A stretch of DNA of 64,000 nt, taken from NCBI GenBank assembly GCA_005518185.1, contig RKSN01000001.1:1-64000 (forward strand), in the 5' to 3' direction. Source of the DNA: Chakrabartia godavariana (lineage in GTDB: Bacteria > Pseudomonadota > Alphaproteobacteria > Sphingomonadales > Sphingomonadaceae). Below the pieces are notes generated by a model that worked only from the letters and a program-made list of their open reading frames with translations, did no database searches and was not told where the DNA came from. Shown one piece after another: positions 1 through 7,558 of this stretch. The translations under genes were made by a program, and so were the position numbers. How positions within the stretch are numbered: the stretch's first letter is position 1; the number at the start of each line of letters is the position of its first letter.

Positions 1-33
1 AAGCCATCTGGATCAAAAAGACATCAGCGCCGA

Positions 34-210
34 TCAGGATCGGCGCAAAGAGACCTGCTGGCCTGTTGCCGCTGCTGCTTCCCAACATAGGACGTTGTCA
101 GGATGGTCCGGCCCGAGAATCCGGAACTCGAACGGCACGTCCTTCTCCCACAGGGCGATCAGCGCCTTCCATGTGTAAGAGGAGAACGGATGGCCAAAGA
201 TCTGGATCAT
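34..210 (-). pseudogene. Glutathione S-transferase N-terminal fragment, truncated
   Basis: The reading frame begins MIQIFGHPFSSYTWKALIAL, a typical thioredoxin-fold N-terminus of the glutathione S-transferase family with the S-S-Y-T-W segment at the glutathione site. The ATG overlaps the TGA of the upstream VOC gene by 4 bp (ATGA), so this is the authentic, coupled start. GST-like sequence holds to about codon 41; the frame then reads through alanine-rich, unfamiliar sequence to a TGA after 58 codons, while a GST should be about 200 residues. Another minus-strand frame stays open towards the window edge, so a frameshift, a rearrangement or an assembly error near position 90 is possible. It is the last visible gene of the TetR-controlled detoxification operon. 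I am sure of the family and unsure whether the break is real. Confidence 0.55.
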
Positions 211-692
211 GCGGCGTCCCCCCGAACGGCGGCCTCGATCTTTGCCACGTCGATCTTCGCCATTGTCATCATCGCACCAAAGGCGCGCTTTGCGACCTCA
301 CCGCCCTCGGCCATGGCCTCGGTCAGGACGCGCGGGGTGATCTGCCAGCTGATGCCCCATTTGTCCTTGCACCAGCCGCATTCGCTTTCGCTGCCGCCAT
401 TGCCGACGATGGCGTTCCAATATCGGTCGGTCTCCTCCTGATCGTCCGTCGCGATCTGGAAGGAAAAGGCTTCGCTGTGCTTGAACATCGGCCCGCCATT
501 GAGGCCAAGGCACGGAATGCCGCAGACCGTGAAGTCCACCGTGATGACGTCGCCCGCCTTATTGCCCGGATTGTCGAGCGGGGCGCGGTGCACCGCGCCG
601 ACAAGGCTGTCGGGAAAGACGCTGGCATAGAAGTTGGCGGCTTCTTCGGCGTCCTTGTCATACCAGATGCAGATCGTGTTCTTGGCAGTCAT
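207..692 (-). CDS. VOC family protein (PhnB/glyoxalase-like)
   Basis: A 161-residue single vicinal-oxygen-chelate domain. It opens with an N-terminal strand (TICIWYDKDAEEAANFYASV) and has the WGISWQITPR segment typical of the PhnB-like branch that databases often call '3-demethylubiquinone-9 3-methyltransferase-like'. True ubiquinone methyltransferase activity is not implied. Members usually bind small electrophiles or antibiotics, or have no known substrate. Its ATG overlaps the stop of the upstream two-domain VOC gene (ATGA), so the two are translationally coupled, and its own stop overlaps the GST start. The context (TetR, DUF1428, VOC, GST) suggests glutathione-linked or metal-dependent detoxification. 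The substrate cannot be read from sequence. Confidence 0.85.
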   Translation of the reverse strand: MTAKNTICIWYDKDAEEAANFYASVFPDSLVGAVHRAPLDNPGNKAGDVITVDFTVCGIPCLGLNGGPMFKHSEAFSFQIATDDQEETDRYWNAIVGNGGSESECGWCKDKWGISWQITPRVLTEAMAEGGEVAKRAFGAMMTMAKIDVAKIEAAVRGDAA

Positions 693-1459
693 GACGTGCG
701 CTTTCCGACAAGGGAGAAGACGGCCCCCTGCGGGTCAATGCCGTTGATGATCCAGTCGCCGCCCGGCACTTCGGACGGACCATGGACGATCTGCCCGCCA
801 CTGCCTTCCGCCTGCGCCTTGGCGGCGTCGATATCGGGCACGCGGAAATAGTAGGACCAGGCGGGCATCGGCTGCTGAGGCATTTTGGGCATGATCGCGC
901 CGATCTGCTCACCATGGCGGATGAAGCTGTATCTGCCGAGCGGACCCATATCCATCTCGCCATCCTTCACCCATCCGAACTGCCCGGTGTAGAACGCCAT
1001 GGCCCCTTCGGGATCGCTGGTGGCGAGCTCGTTCCAGGCGCAATGGCCATCGCGCGGCTTTTCATACGAGAAGGAGCCACTTGTCCCGTCAGAGGCGCCG
1101 CGCATGATGTAGAACGGCACGCCTTGGGGGTCCGCCACGAACGCGAAACGGCCGACGTCGGGTATGTCCTGTGGTTCCATATGGATCTGCCCGCCCGCTG
1201 CACGGATGCTGGCCGCGCTCGTGTCCACATCGTCGACGCAGATATAGCCGAGCCACATGGGCGGCATCGGCGCGCCTTCGGGCAGTTTCATGCAGCCGCC
1301 GATCATCTGGTCGCCGACCGAGAATTGGCGGTAATCCATGCCCGATGGGCCCGCCGGGCCGAAGGTCCAGCCAACCAGGGGTCCATAAAAGGCGGCTGCG
1401 GCGTCCTGATCCGATGTCAGCAATTCATACCAGATGAAATCGCCCTGCTTGTTCGACAT
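689..1459 (-). CDS. Two-domain VOC family protein
   Basis: About 256 residues forming two tandem glyoxalase/VOC repeats. The first starts at GDFIWYELLTSDQDAAAAFY and the second at GHCAWNELATSDPEGAMAFY; each begins with the W-x-E-L-x-T-S-D motif found in this bacterial family (similar to mycobacterial CFP30B). I start at MSNKQGDF because the longer frame runs into the preceding gene and this ATG lies one base after the DUF1428 stop, with GAGAAG upstream as ribosome-binding site. It lies in the middle of the TetR-DUF1428-VOC-VOC-GST operon. Lyase, dioxygenase and binding-protein roles are all possible; metal-dependent handling of a small organic molecule is the inference. Confidence 0.85.
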   Translation of the reverse strand: MSNKQGDFIWYELLTSDQDAAAAFYGPLVGWTFGPAGPSGMDYRQFSVGDQMIGGCMKLPEGAPMPPMWLGYICVDDVDTSAASIRAAGGQIHMEPQDIPDVGRFAFVADPQGVPFYIMRGASDGTSGSFSYEKPRDGHCAWNELATSDPEGAMAFYTGQFGWVKDGEMDMGPLGRYSFIRHGEQIGAIMPKMPQQPMPAWSYYFRVPDIDAAKAQAEGSGGQIVHGPSEVPGGDWIINGIDPQGAVFSLVGKRTS

Positions 1460-1460
1460 C

Positions 1461-1838
1461 TCACTTCTCCGCCGCAACGGTGACGACGGGCGTGAAGCCC
1501 CCAAAAATCATGCGCTTGCCATCAAAGGGAACCGCGTTTTGGGCCTGGTCTAGGCGCGGATCCTTGTTGTCCGGGTCCATCATCCAGGCAAAGGCCTTGT
1601 CGCGCGTGTCCTTGTCGGGCCATTCGATCCAGCTGAACACGACCGCCTCCTCATTGGTGGCCTGCACTGCGCGCCGGAAATCGGTGACCTTCCCGTCAGG
1701 GACATCGTCTTCCCAGCATTCGATCACGCGGATCGCGCCCTTCTCGATGAACATGCTGTCGGCCGAGTTGGCGTGATGGATGAACTTTTCGCGGTTCTCC
1801 TTGGGAACGGCGATCACAAACCCGTCAACATACGACAT
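1461..1838 (-). CDS. DUF1428 family protein
   Basis: A 125-residue protein that begins MSYVDGFVIAVPKENREKF and ends FDGKRMIFGGFTPVV, the hallmarks of the DUF1428 family (dimeric alpha/beta-barrel fold, related to ABM-type proteins). No enzymatic activity is established for the family. It is common in sphingomonads and rhizobia next to VOC and SRPBCC genes. Here it is the first gene after the TetR regulator, 22 bp away on the same strand, and is followed after one base by the two-domain VOC gene, so the set reads as one transcript. Family confidence is high; function is unknown. Confidence 0.87.
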   Translation of the reverse strand: MSYVDGFVIAVPKENREKFIHHANSADSMFIEKGAIRVIECWEDDVPDGKVTDFRRAVQATNEEAVVFSWIEWPDKDTRDKAFAWMMDPDNKDPRLDQAQNAVPFDGKRMIFGGFTPVVTVAAEK

Positions 1839-1860
1839 CGCACTTCTCCTTTTCCCGGGA

Positions 1861-2481
1861 TCAGACGTCCCTATTGAACAGCATTTCGAAATAGCGTTTC
1901 AGGTGCGCGACATTCTCGCGCGCGATCTCTGGGCCTTGATGCGCCTTGGCGAGGACAAAGCTCCCCTGCAGCACGGCCTGAATGTGCAGCGAGAGGCCCG
2001 CCGCGCTAAAGCCTGTGACGCCGTAAAGTTCCATGGCGTCGGCAATGTCACGCTCCACCTTTGCGGCATTGCCATCAATACTGGCGCGGCACGCGTCCCG
2101 GATGGCGGGGCTCGACAGAAAGGCTTCCTGCACCATCGTGCCCGCAACGCAGCTGAACTCCTGCGGCGCGCCATTCAGGAGCATCAGCCGGAAATCGATA
2201 TAGCCAAGGACGCGATCCAGCGGATCGTCGAAAGCGTGATAGGGTGCATCGTCAAAGAAGCTGCCGGTCGACGATGACCAATAGTCCGCCGCCGCGACGC
2301 CAAGCGCGTCCTTCGACGGAAAATGGTGGAAGAAGGCCCCCTTGGTCACGCCGGCTTCGGCGCAGAGCTGATCCACCGAAGTGCCTGTAAAACCTTGGGC
2401 GCGGATCAGCTTGACCGCGGCCTCCAGCAGCTTGTCCCGCGCGGTCACGGGGGTAGGGCGAAAGGTGCGGCTCGTCTCCAT
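1861..2481 (-). CDS. TetR/AcrR family transcriptional regulator
   Basis: A 206-residue repressor. The N-terminal helix-turn-helix spans about residues 12-60 (TARDKLLEAAVKLIRAQGFT, then SVDQLCAEAGVTKGAFFHHF), followed by an all-helical ligand domain. It reads towards the DUF1428/VOC/VOC/GST genes and is immediately preceded by a near-perfect 22-bp palindrome, so autorepression and repression of the whole operon by an electrophilic or aromatic ligand is the natural model. The ATG at 2481 has the operator just upstream, between -8 and -29. The ligand cannot be deduced. Confidence 0.93.
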   Translation of the reverse strand: METSRTFRPTPVTARDKLLEAAVKLIRAQGFTGTSVDQLCAEAGVTKGAFFHHFPSKDALGVAAADYWSSSTGSFFDDAPYHAFDDPLDRVLGYIDFRLMLLNGAPQEFSCVAGTMVQEAFLSSPAIRDACRASIDGNAAKVERDIADAMELYGVTGFSAAGLSLHIQAVLQGSFVLAKAHQGPEIARENVAHLKRYFEMLFNRDV

Positions 2482-2488
2482 TCCGAAA

Positions 2489-2510
2489 ACATACCAACTG
2501 GTCGGTATGT
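2489..2510 (-). promoter_or_regulatory. TetR-type operator palindrome
   Basis: The 22-bp sequence has perfect 7-bp outer arms, ACATACC and GGTATGT, around an 8-bp centre; over the two 11-base halves 9 of 11 positions are symmetrical. The ATACC/GGTAT arms are a common operator form for TetR repressors of this type. It begins 8 bp upstream of the TetR start codon, so the bound protein would cover the operon promoter. Confidence 0.75.
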
Positions 2511-2622
2511 GTCAAACGCACCTTTGTTCACATGTATCAAGGTCGCCATTGGCCTTGCTTTCGGTTGGGCGCGCGTCCTATGGGCGAGGTTCACGTGAAC
2601 GTAAGAGAAGACGCGCCAATCC

Positions 2623-3612
2623 ATGACCGATTTGCCCAACGTCCAGCCCGGCTCCACCACCGTCCTTCCCGCGCCCGACACGAAAGTGAATGTGCGCGAG
2701 GTGTTCGGCATCGATGTCGACATGGAATGCCCCGCCTTCTCGATCGCGGATGAACGCGTGCCTGACCTTGATCCGTCCTACGTCTTCGATCCGGACACCA
2801 CGCTCGCGATCCTTGCGGGCTTTGCCTTCAACCGTCGCGTCATGGTGCAGGGCTATCACGGCACGGGCAAATCGACGCACATCGAACAGGTGGCGGCGCG
2901 CCTCAAATGGCCGTGTATCCGCATCAACCTAGACGCGCATATCAGCCGCATCGACCTCATCGGTCGCGACGCCATCGTCCTGAAGGATGGCCAGCAGGTC
3001 ACCGAGTTCCGCGAAGGCCTGCTCCCCTGGGCGCTGCAGACGCCGACCGCGCTCGTGTTCGACGAATATGATGCCGGCCGCCCGGACGTGATGTTCGTGA
3101 TCCAGCGCGTGCTCGAAACCGAAGGCAAGCTGACGCTGCTCGACCAGAACCGCGTGATCCGCCCGAGCCCGTGGTTCCGCATGTTCGCTACCGCCAACAC
3201 GGTTGGCCTTGGCGATACGAGCGGGCTCTATCACGGCACGCAGCAGATCAACCAGGGCCAGATGGACCGCTGGAACATCGTGGTCGGCCTCAACTATCTG
3301 CCCGCCGAGGTGGAAACGCAGATCGTGTCCGCCAAGGCGACCGACACCGATCCGGCGCTGATTGCGAACATGGTGAAGGTCGCCGATCTCAGCCGTCAGG
3401 GCTTCATCAATGGCGATATTTCGACCGTGATGAGCCCGCGTACCGTCATCACCTGGGCGCAGAACACCGCGATCTTCAAGGATCCGGGCTTCGCCTTCCG
3501 CCTGTCCTTCCTCAACAAGTGCGATGAGGCGGAGCGGGCACTGGTCGCCGAATATTACCAGCGCGTCTTCGGCAAGGATCTGCCCGAAAGCGTCGTTGGC
3601 AAGGCGGCCTGA
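2623..3612 (+). CDS. cobS: Cobaltochelatase CobS subunit (AAA+ ATPase)
   Basis: A 329-residue MoxR-like AAA+ ATPase of the CobS type. An N-terminal segment contains [18 protein letters not shown]. The Walker A is YHGTGKST near residue 80 and the Walker B is [10 protein letters not shown] near residue 145, with sensor sequence [11 protein letters not shown] and the C-terminal [10 protein letters not shown]. CobS forms stacked hexameric rings with CobT and drives cobalt insertion by CobN into hydrogenobyrinate a,c-diamide; it is BchI-like. The matching cobT lies about 48 kb away in this window. No cobN and no other cobalamin gene is visible, so an alternative role of the CobST pair is possible. 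A purine-rich AGAGAAG precedes the ATG. Confidence 0.93.
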   Translation: MTDLPNVQPGSTTVLPAPDTKVNVREVFGIDVDMECPAFSIADERVPDLDPSYVFDPDTTLAILAGFAFNRRVMVQGYHGTGKSTHIEQVAARLKWPCIRINLDAHISRIDLIGRDAIVLKDGQQVTEFREGLLPWALQTPTALVFDEYDAGRPDVMFVIQRVLETEGKLTLLDQNRVIRPSPWFRMFATANTVGLGDTSGLYHGTQQINQGQMDRWNIVVGLNYLPAEVETQIVSAKATDTDPALIANMVKVADLSRQGFINGDISTVMSPRTVITWAQNTAIFKDPGFAFRLSFLNKCDEAERALVAEYYQRVFGKDLPESVVGKAA

Positions 3613-3735
3613 GCCGACGGTCCGTTTCCCCCCGGGGGAACAAAATCCATTGCCGAGTGCTTTTCCGATCCGGAGCGGAGCGCGCCGCCTGTCCGGCGCG
3701 CGGTCGTGTCCAACCCTATGCAGGAAGGATTGACG

Positions 3736-4032
3736 ATGAAGTTACTCGCAAAGGCCCTGATTGGTCCCGCGCTTCTCACGGTTGCCGCATGTGGCGGCAA
3801 GGGTGATGACAAACTCGCCGACAACGCCGCCGACGCCTATGAGGCGCAGGCGGACAATCTGGAAGAAGCGGCCGACAACACGACCAACGAGGCGGCCGAA
3901 GATGCGCTTGAGAACAAGGCCGATGCCCTGCGCGAAAAGGGCGACGCCAAGGAAGAGGCCATCGACCGGTCGGATATCGACACGCGCGGCATGACCGAGG
4001 CGCAGAAGCAGGCCGTGGTCAACAAGATGTAA
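3736..4032 (+). CDS. Small Ala/Glu/Asn-rich lipoprotein
   Basis: A 98-residue protein with a lipoprotein signal peptide. The start MKLLAKALIGPALLTVAACG gives a lipobox V-A-A-C with the lipidated cysteine near residue 19. The mature part is a strongly charged, low-complexity helix built from alanine, glutamate, aspartate and asparagine (DNLEEAADNTTNEAAEDALE), probably coiled-coil, ending near MTEAQKQAVVNKM. It has no enzymatic motif. I chose the ATG with AGGAAGG eight bases upstream over the in-frame ATGs at 3706 and 3718. The gene stands alone, with a strong terminator downstream. A structural or stress-related envelope lipoprotein is the only inference possible. Confidence 0.75.
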   Translation: MKLLAKALIGPALLTVAACGGKGDDKLADNAADAYEAQADNLEEAADNTTNEAAEDALENKADALREKGDAKEEAIDRSDIDTRGMTEAQKQAVVNKM

Positions 4033-4038
4033 CCGGGC

Positions 4039-4069
4039 GGGGCGCGTCGGTGCGGACGCGCCCCATTTT
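4039..4069 (+). terminator. Rho-independent terminator after the lipoprotein gene
   Basis: A perfect 10-bp stem, GGGGCGCGTC paired with GACGCGCCCC around a 6-base loop, is followed by ATTTT. It starts 7 bp after the stop codon, so it should end the lipoprotein transcript and separate it from leuC. Confidence 0.75.
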
Positions 4070-4120
4070 GCACCCAAATAGCCCTTTAAGTTGCGCGCTG
4101 ACGGGACTAGGGCACATTTC

Positions 4121-5551
4121 ATGTCTTCACGCCCGCGCACGCTTTACGAAAAAATCTGGGATGCCCATGTCGTCGATCGCCGCGACGATGGCACCTGCCT
4201 GATCTTCATCGACCGGCACCTCGTTCATGAGGTGACCAGTCCGCAGGCCTTTGAAGCGCTTCGCCTCGCGGGGCGCAAGGTCCGCCGGCCCGACCTCACG
4301 CTTGCTGTGCCCGACCATAACCTGCCGACCACCGCGCGCGTTGATGCACAGGGCAAGCGCATCCCCATTGCCGATCCTGAAAGCGCAGCGCAGCTGGCGG
4401 CTCTGGAAGCGAATGCACCGGCCTTTGGCATCCGTTATATCGGCGCGACCGATGCCGAACAGGGCATCGTCCATGTCGTGGGGCCGGAACAGGGCTTCTC
4501 GCTGCCGGGCACGACCATCGTGTGCGGCGACAGCCACACCGCCTGCCATGGCGGGCTGGGCGCGCTGGCCTTTGGCATTGGCACCAGTGAGGTCGAGCAT
4601 GTCCTCGCCACGCAGACGCTCCTCCTCAAACAGTCGAAGACGATGGAAGTCCGCGTCGAGGGCGAGGTCGGCCCCGGCGTGACCGCAAAGGACATCGTTC
4701 TGGAAATCGTCCGCCGCACGGGTGCGGCCGGCGGCACCGGCCATGTCATCGAATATACGGGCTCTGCGATCCGTAATCTCTCGATCGAAGGGCGCCTGAC
4801 CATTTCGAACATGGCGATCGAGGGCGGCGCGCGTGCCGGCCTGATCGCACCGGACGAAACGACCTTTGCCTATATCAAGGGTCGCCCGATGGCCCCCAAG
4901 GGCGCCGATTGGGACAAGGCGGTCGCTTACTGGCGCACCCTCGCCACCGATCCCGGCGCGACCTACGACAAGACGGTCCTCATCGACGCCAGCGAGATTG
5001 CGCCGAATGTCACCTGGGGCACCAGCCCCGAGGACGTCGTGCCCATCACCGGCACCGTGCCGGACCCGATGAGCTTTGCCGATCCGTCAAAGCAGGCCGC
5101 CGCGCAAAAGTCGCTCGACTATATGGGCCTCGTCCCCGGGCAGCGGATGGAAGATGTCGAAGTACAGAACATCTTCATCGGCAGCTGCACCAACAGCCGC
5201 ATCGAAGACCTGCGTGCGGCTGCCGCCGTGCTCAAGGGCCGCAAGAAGGCCGACAATGTGAAATGGGCGATCATCGTCCCCGGCTCGGGTCTTGTGAAGG
5301 CGCAGGCCGAGGCCGAAGGGCTGGACCGCATCTTCATCGAAGCCGGGCTTGAATGGCGTGAGCCGGGCTGTTCGGCCTGCCTTGGCATGAACCCGGACAA
5401 GGTGCCTGCGGGCGAACGCTGCGCTTCGACCAGCAACCGCAACTTCGTCGGGCGGCAAGGCCCGGGCGCGCGCACGCACCTCGTCTCGCCCGCCATGGCG
5501 GCCGCCGCTGCGGTCACGGGTCGCCTGACGGACGTGCGGACGCTTTCCTAA
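4121..5551 (+). CDS. leuC: 3-isopropylmalate dehydratase large subunit
   Basis: A 476-residue aconitase-family protein that starts [15 protein letters not shown], diagnostic of LeuC. The [4Fe-4S] cluster cysteines are visible in [13 protein letters not shown] and in [12 protein letters not shown] (C-x-x-C). Other family motifs are [11 protein letters not shown] and the late segment [20 protein letters not shown]. With LeuD it isomerises 2-isopropylmalate to 3-isopropylmalate in leucine synthesis. I start at MSSRPRTL because the family begins here; the in-frame ATG 30 bases earlier would add an atypical extension. leuD is not immediately downstream: a repeat pair and an unrelated minus-strand gene follow. 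Confidence 0.96.
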   Translation: MSSRPRTLYEKIWDAHVVDRRDDGTCLIFIDRHLVHEVTSPQAFEALRLAGRKVRRPDLTLAVPDHNLPTTARVDAQGKRIPIADPESAAQLAALEANAPAFGIRYIGATDAEQGIVHVVGPEQGFSLPGTTIVCGDSHTACHGGLGALAFGIGTSEVEHVLATQTLLLKQSKTMEVRVEGEVGPGVTAKDIVLEIVRRTGAAGGTGHVIEYTGSAIRNLSIEGRLTISNMAIEGGARAGLIAPDETTFAYIKGRPMAPKGADWDKAVAYWRTLATDPGATYDKTVLIDASEIAPNVTWGTSPEDVVPITGTVPDPMSFADPSKQAAAQKSLDYMGLVPGQRMEDVEVQNIFIGSCTNSRIEDLRAAAAVLKGRKKADNVKWAIIVPGSGLVKAQAEAEGLDRIFIEAGLEWREPGCSACLGMNPDKVPAGERCASTSNRNFVGRQGPGARTHLVSPAMAAAAAVTGRLTDVRTLS

Positions 5552-5570
5552 GAGCTTACCCTATTTCGTC

Positions 5571-5686
5571 ATGCTGAACTTGTTTCAGCATCCATGAACA
5601 CCGTGGTTGATTGGCTCGCGCAGAGAACGCGGAGGGCGCGAAACTTGCTCCTGTGATGCCAATGGATCCTGAAACAAGTTCAGGAT
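5571..5686. repeat. Pair of inverted palindromic repeats (REP-like)
   Basis: Two short palindromes lie about 75 bp apart in opposite orientation. One has arms ATGCTGAA/TTCAGCAT around CTTGT (5571-5591); the other has arms ATCCTGAA/TTCAGGAT around ACAAG (5666-5686). Their cores are complementary (CTTGT/ACAAG), so the pair can also fold as one long hairpin. It lies at the 3' ends of the convergent leuC and the next gene, the usual place for alphaproteobacterial REP/BIME-like elements. Confidence 0.8.
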
Positions 5687-5709
5687 GACGGTTGGAGGGA
5701 CGCGGAAAC

Positions 5710-6213
5710 CTACTCGGCCACCTCAGCCGTGTTGCCTGGTCCGGACGTTTCCTCAGACGCCTTTTCCGATTTGATGTCGCTGGATATGGGTGACTCTGGA
5801 AGAGCCGACGCGCTGTTGCCGATTGCATCGTTTGGCGGCGCGGTATCCTCCACCACGCCGTCCGCATTGCGCCCGAGCATCCATGCCTTGGGGTCACTCT
5901 CAATGGCAGGGGCCGGTCGCGCCGGAAAGAGGTTGTCCAGACGGCCTTCGCGCCACATCAGTACGATGAAGGTCAGCGCAAATGTGATGATGGCCAGGAT
6001 CAGGATCATGGCCGGTTGCGTCATGACCTGAAGGAACGAGCCGTTGCCGTCGTCCGTCTCTGCCGCGCGGCCAAAGCTTGTGGGGCCGATCTCCTGTTCG
6101 AGATCGGCCTTGTAGCGCCGCTGGTGGCTTTCCATCTGGGTTTCGGCGGCAGAACGTGTCGCTGCCGCCTTCGCCCGGTCGACAAGGCGGTTGCTGGCCA
6201 TGGATCCCGCCAT
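5710..6213 (-). CDS. Single-pass membrane protein, unknown function
   Basis: A 167-residue protein. It has a charged N-terminal cytoplasmic segment of about 65 residues rich in Ala/Arg/Glu, one transmembrane helix at about residues 69-87 (AMILILAIITFALTFIVLMW), and a Pro/Ser/Glu-rich tail with no motif I recognise. By the positive-inside rule the N-terminus is cytoplasmic. The start is uncertain: a second in-frame ATG five codons in (MASNRLV) has a GGCGGGA stretch ahead of it. It reads convergently to leuC across the repeat pair. I do not recognise the family. Confidence 0.65.
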   Translation of the reverse strand: MAGSMASNRLVDRAKAAATRSAAETQMESHQRRYKADLEQEIGPTSFGRAAETDDGNGSFLQVMTQPAMILILAIITFALTFIVLMWREGRLDNLFPARPAPAIESDPKAWMLGRNADGVVEDTAPPNDAIGNSASALPESPISSDIKSEKASEETSGPGNTAEVAE

Positions 6214-6257
6214 AGCAGCAAAGCGCCGGTCAGGCGTTAAGCGCCCTTAACCAGAGG

Positions 6258-7526
6258 TCAGCCGCCCATGAACCCGAACAGATGGCCTGCGACCTTCCGC
6301 ATCTGGATCTGTTCAGACCCTTCGGTGATGCGATAGCGGCGGTGGTGGCGGTAGATGTGCTCGAATGGCTTGTGGCGTGAATAGCCGATGCCGCCATGGA
6401 CCTGCATCGCAAAGTCTGCAGCTTCGCAGCACAGGCGGTTCGCGCGATAGTTGCACATGGACACCTTGTCCGACAGGCGCACGGCGACTTCGGGTTTGGT
6501 CATCGTGTCCATCTCCGCCGCCGTCTTCCAGATCAGGAGACGGAGCATCTCGGCTTCGGTCTGCAGTTCGACAAGCGGGAACTGGATGGCCTGATTGACC
6601 GCGAGCGCCTTGCCGAAGGGTTTGCGCTCACGCGCATATTTCACCGATTCATCGATGCAATATTGCGCCGCCCCGAGTGACGAGGCCGCCTGCCGGATGC
6701 GGTTTTCGTGGACGAAGTGCTGCGCCACCGCCAGGCCCGCATCGAGTTCGCCCAGGATCGCGGTCTCCGGCACCCAGACATTGTCATAGCTGCACTTGGG
6801 GTGGTCGGTCGGCATGTTGAACGTCCACATATACTGGCCGATCTTGAAGCCGGGCGCGTCGGTGGGCACGACGAAGCAGGTGATGCCGCGCGCCTTGCCA
6901 TCTTCGCCATTGGTCCGGGCAAAGGTCATGACGTGCGTTGCGACGTGCAGGCCGGTCGTCCACATCTTGTTGCCGTCGATGCGATAGCCGGGCACGCCAT
7001 CGCGCACTTCGGGCACGGCGTGCGTGTCCATGTGCGTCGCGTCTGAGCCGTGATGCTCCTCGGTCAGGCCAAACGCCCAGACCATCTTCCCGGCGAGCAT
7101 CTGCGGAATGAAATCGCGCTTCTGCTGTTCGGTGCCGAAGTCGCGCAGCATGAGGACCTGAACGAGGTTGCCGACGATCGAGCTTTCGTTCTGAAGGTCA
7201 TTGTGCAGGCCAAGACCCTTGGCGGCGAGATGGTGGCGGATCACCGCCATGGCGAGGTTGGATCCGTCCTTGCCACCGAATTCCTTGGGAATGGCAAAGC
7301 GGTAATGCCCGGCGGCGTCGGCGCGGCGGCGCATCTCCCGCAGCAGTTCCTCCCAGTCATGGCGCGGCAGGCCGTCATTGTCCCAATCGGTGCGGGCATG
7401 TTCGCGGCGATGGTCAAAGAAGCGCTCATTGTCGTCCTGCGCCTGCAGCGGCTTGATCTCGCGTTCGATGAAGGCGTCGAGTTCACCGAGATAGTCGGTG
7501 ATGTCCTGGGGTATCTCAAACAGCAT
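6258..7526 (-). CDS. Acyl-CoA dehydrogenase family protein (ACAD10/11 or LvaC-like)
   Basis: A 422-residue flavoprotein with the complete ACAD fold. It shows GLTEEHHGSDATHMDT at the FAD site, the R-K-P-F-G-K motif, AMQVHGGIGYSRHKPF, and ITEGSEQIQMRKVAG at the C-terminus. I start at MLFEIPQDI, which has GGAGAGGAAC upstream; the longer frame would overlap the kinase gene. It follows, 32 bp downstream, a kinase of the aminoglycoside-phosphotransferase fold. The same pairing occurs fused in animal ACAD10/11 and as LvaA/LvaC in Pseudomonas, where a phosphorylated 4-hydroxyacyl-CoA is handled by the ACAD partner. Use on 4-hydroxyacyl-CoA esters is an inference from this pairing; a plain acyl-CoA dehydrogenase remains possible. 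Confidence 0.88.
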   Translation of the reverse strand: MLFEIPQDITDYLGELDAFIEREIKPLQAQDDNERFFDHRREHARTDWDNDGLPRHDWEELLREMRRRADAAGHYRFAIPKEFGGKDGSNLAMAVIRHHLAAKGLGLHNDLQNESSIVGNLVQVLMLRDFGTEQQKRDFIPQMLAGKMVWAFGLTEEHHGSDATHMDTHAVPEVRDGVPGYRIDGNKMWTTGLHVATHVMTFARTNGEDGKARGITCFVVPTDAPGFKIGQYMWTFNMPTDHPKCSYDNVWVPETAILGELDAGLAVAQHFVHENRIRQAASSLGAAQYCIDESVKYARERKPFGKALAVNQAIQFPLVELQTEAEMLRLLIWKTAAEMDTMTKPEVAVRLSDKVSMCNYRANRLCCEAADFAMQVHGGIGYSRHKPFEHIYRHHRRYRITEGSEQIQMRKVAGHLFGFMGG

Positions 7527-7558
7527 CGCTTTGTTCCTCTCCGCTTTGATCCTTGGGG

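Noticed and set aside
3626-3701. Terminator after cobS
   Set aside because: Two GC-rich hairpins (TTCCCCCC/GGGGGAA and GCGCGCCG/CGGCGCGC at 3680-3701) are present, but neither is followed by a T run, so termination cannot be claimed.
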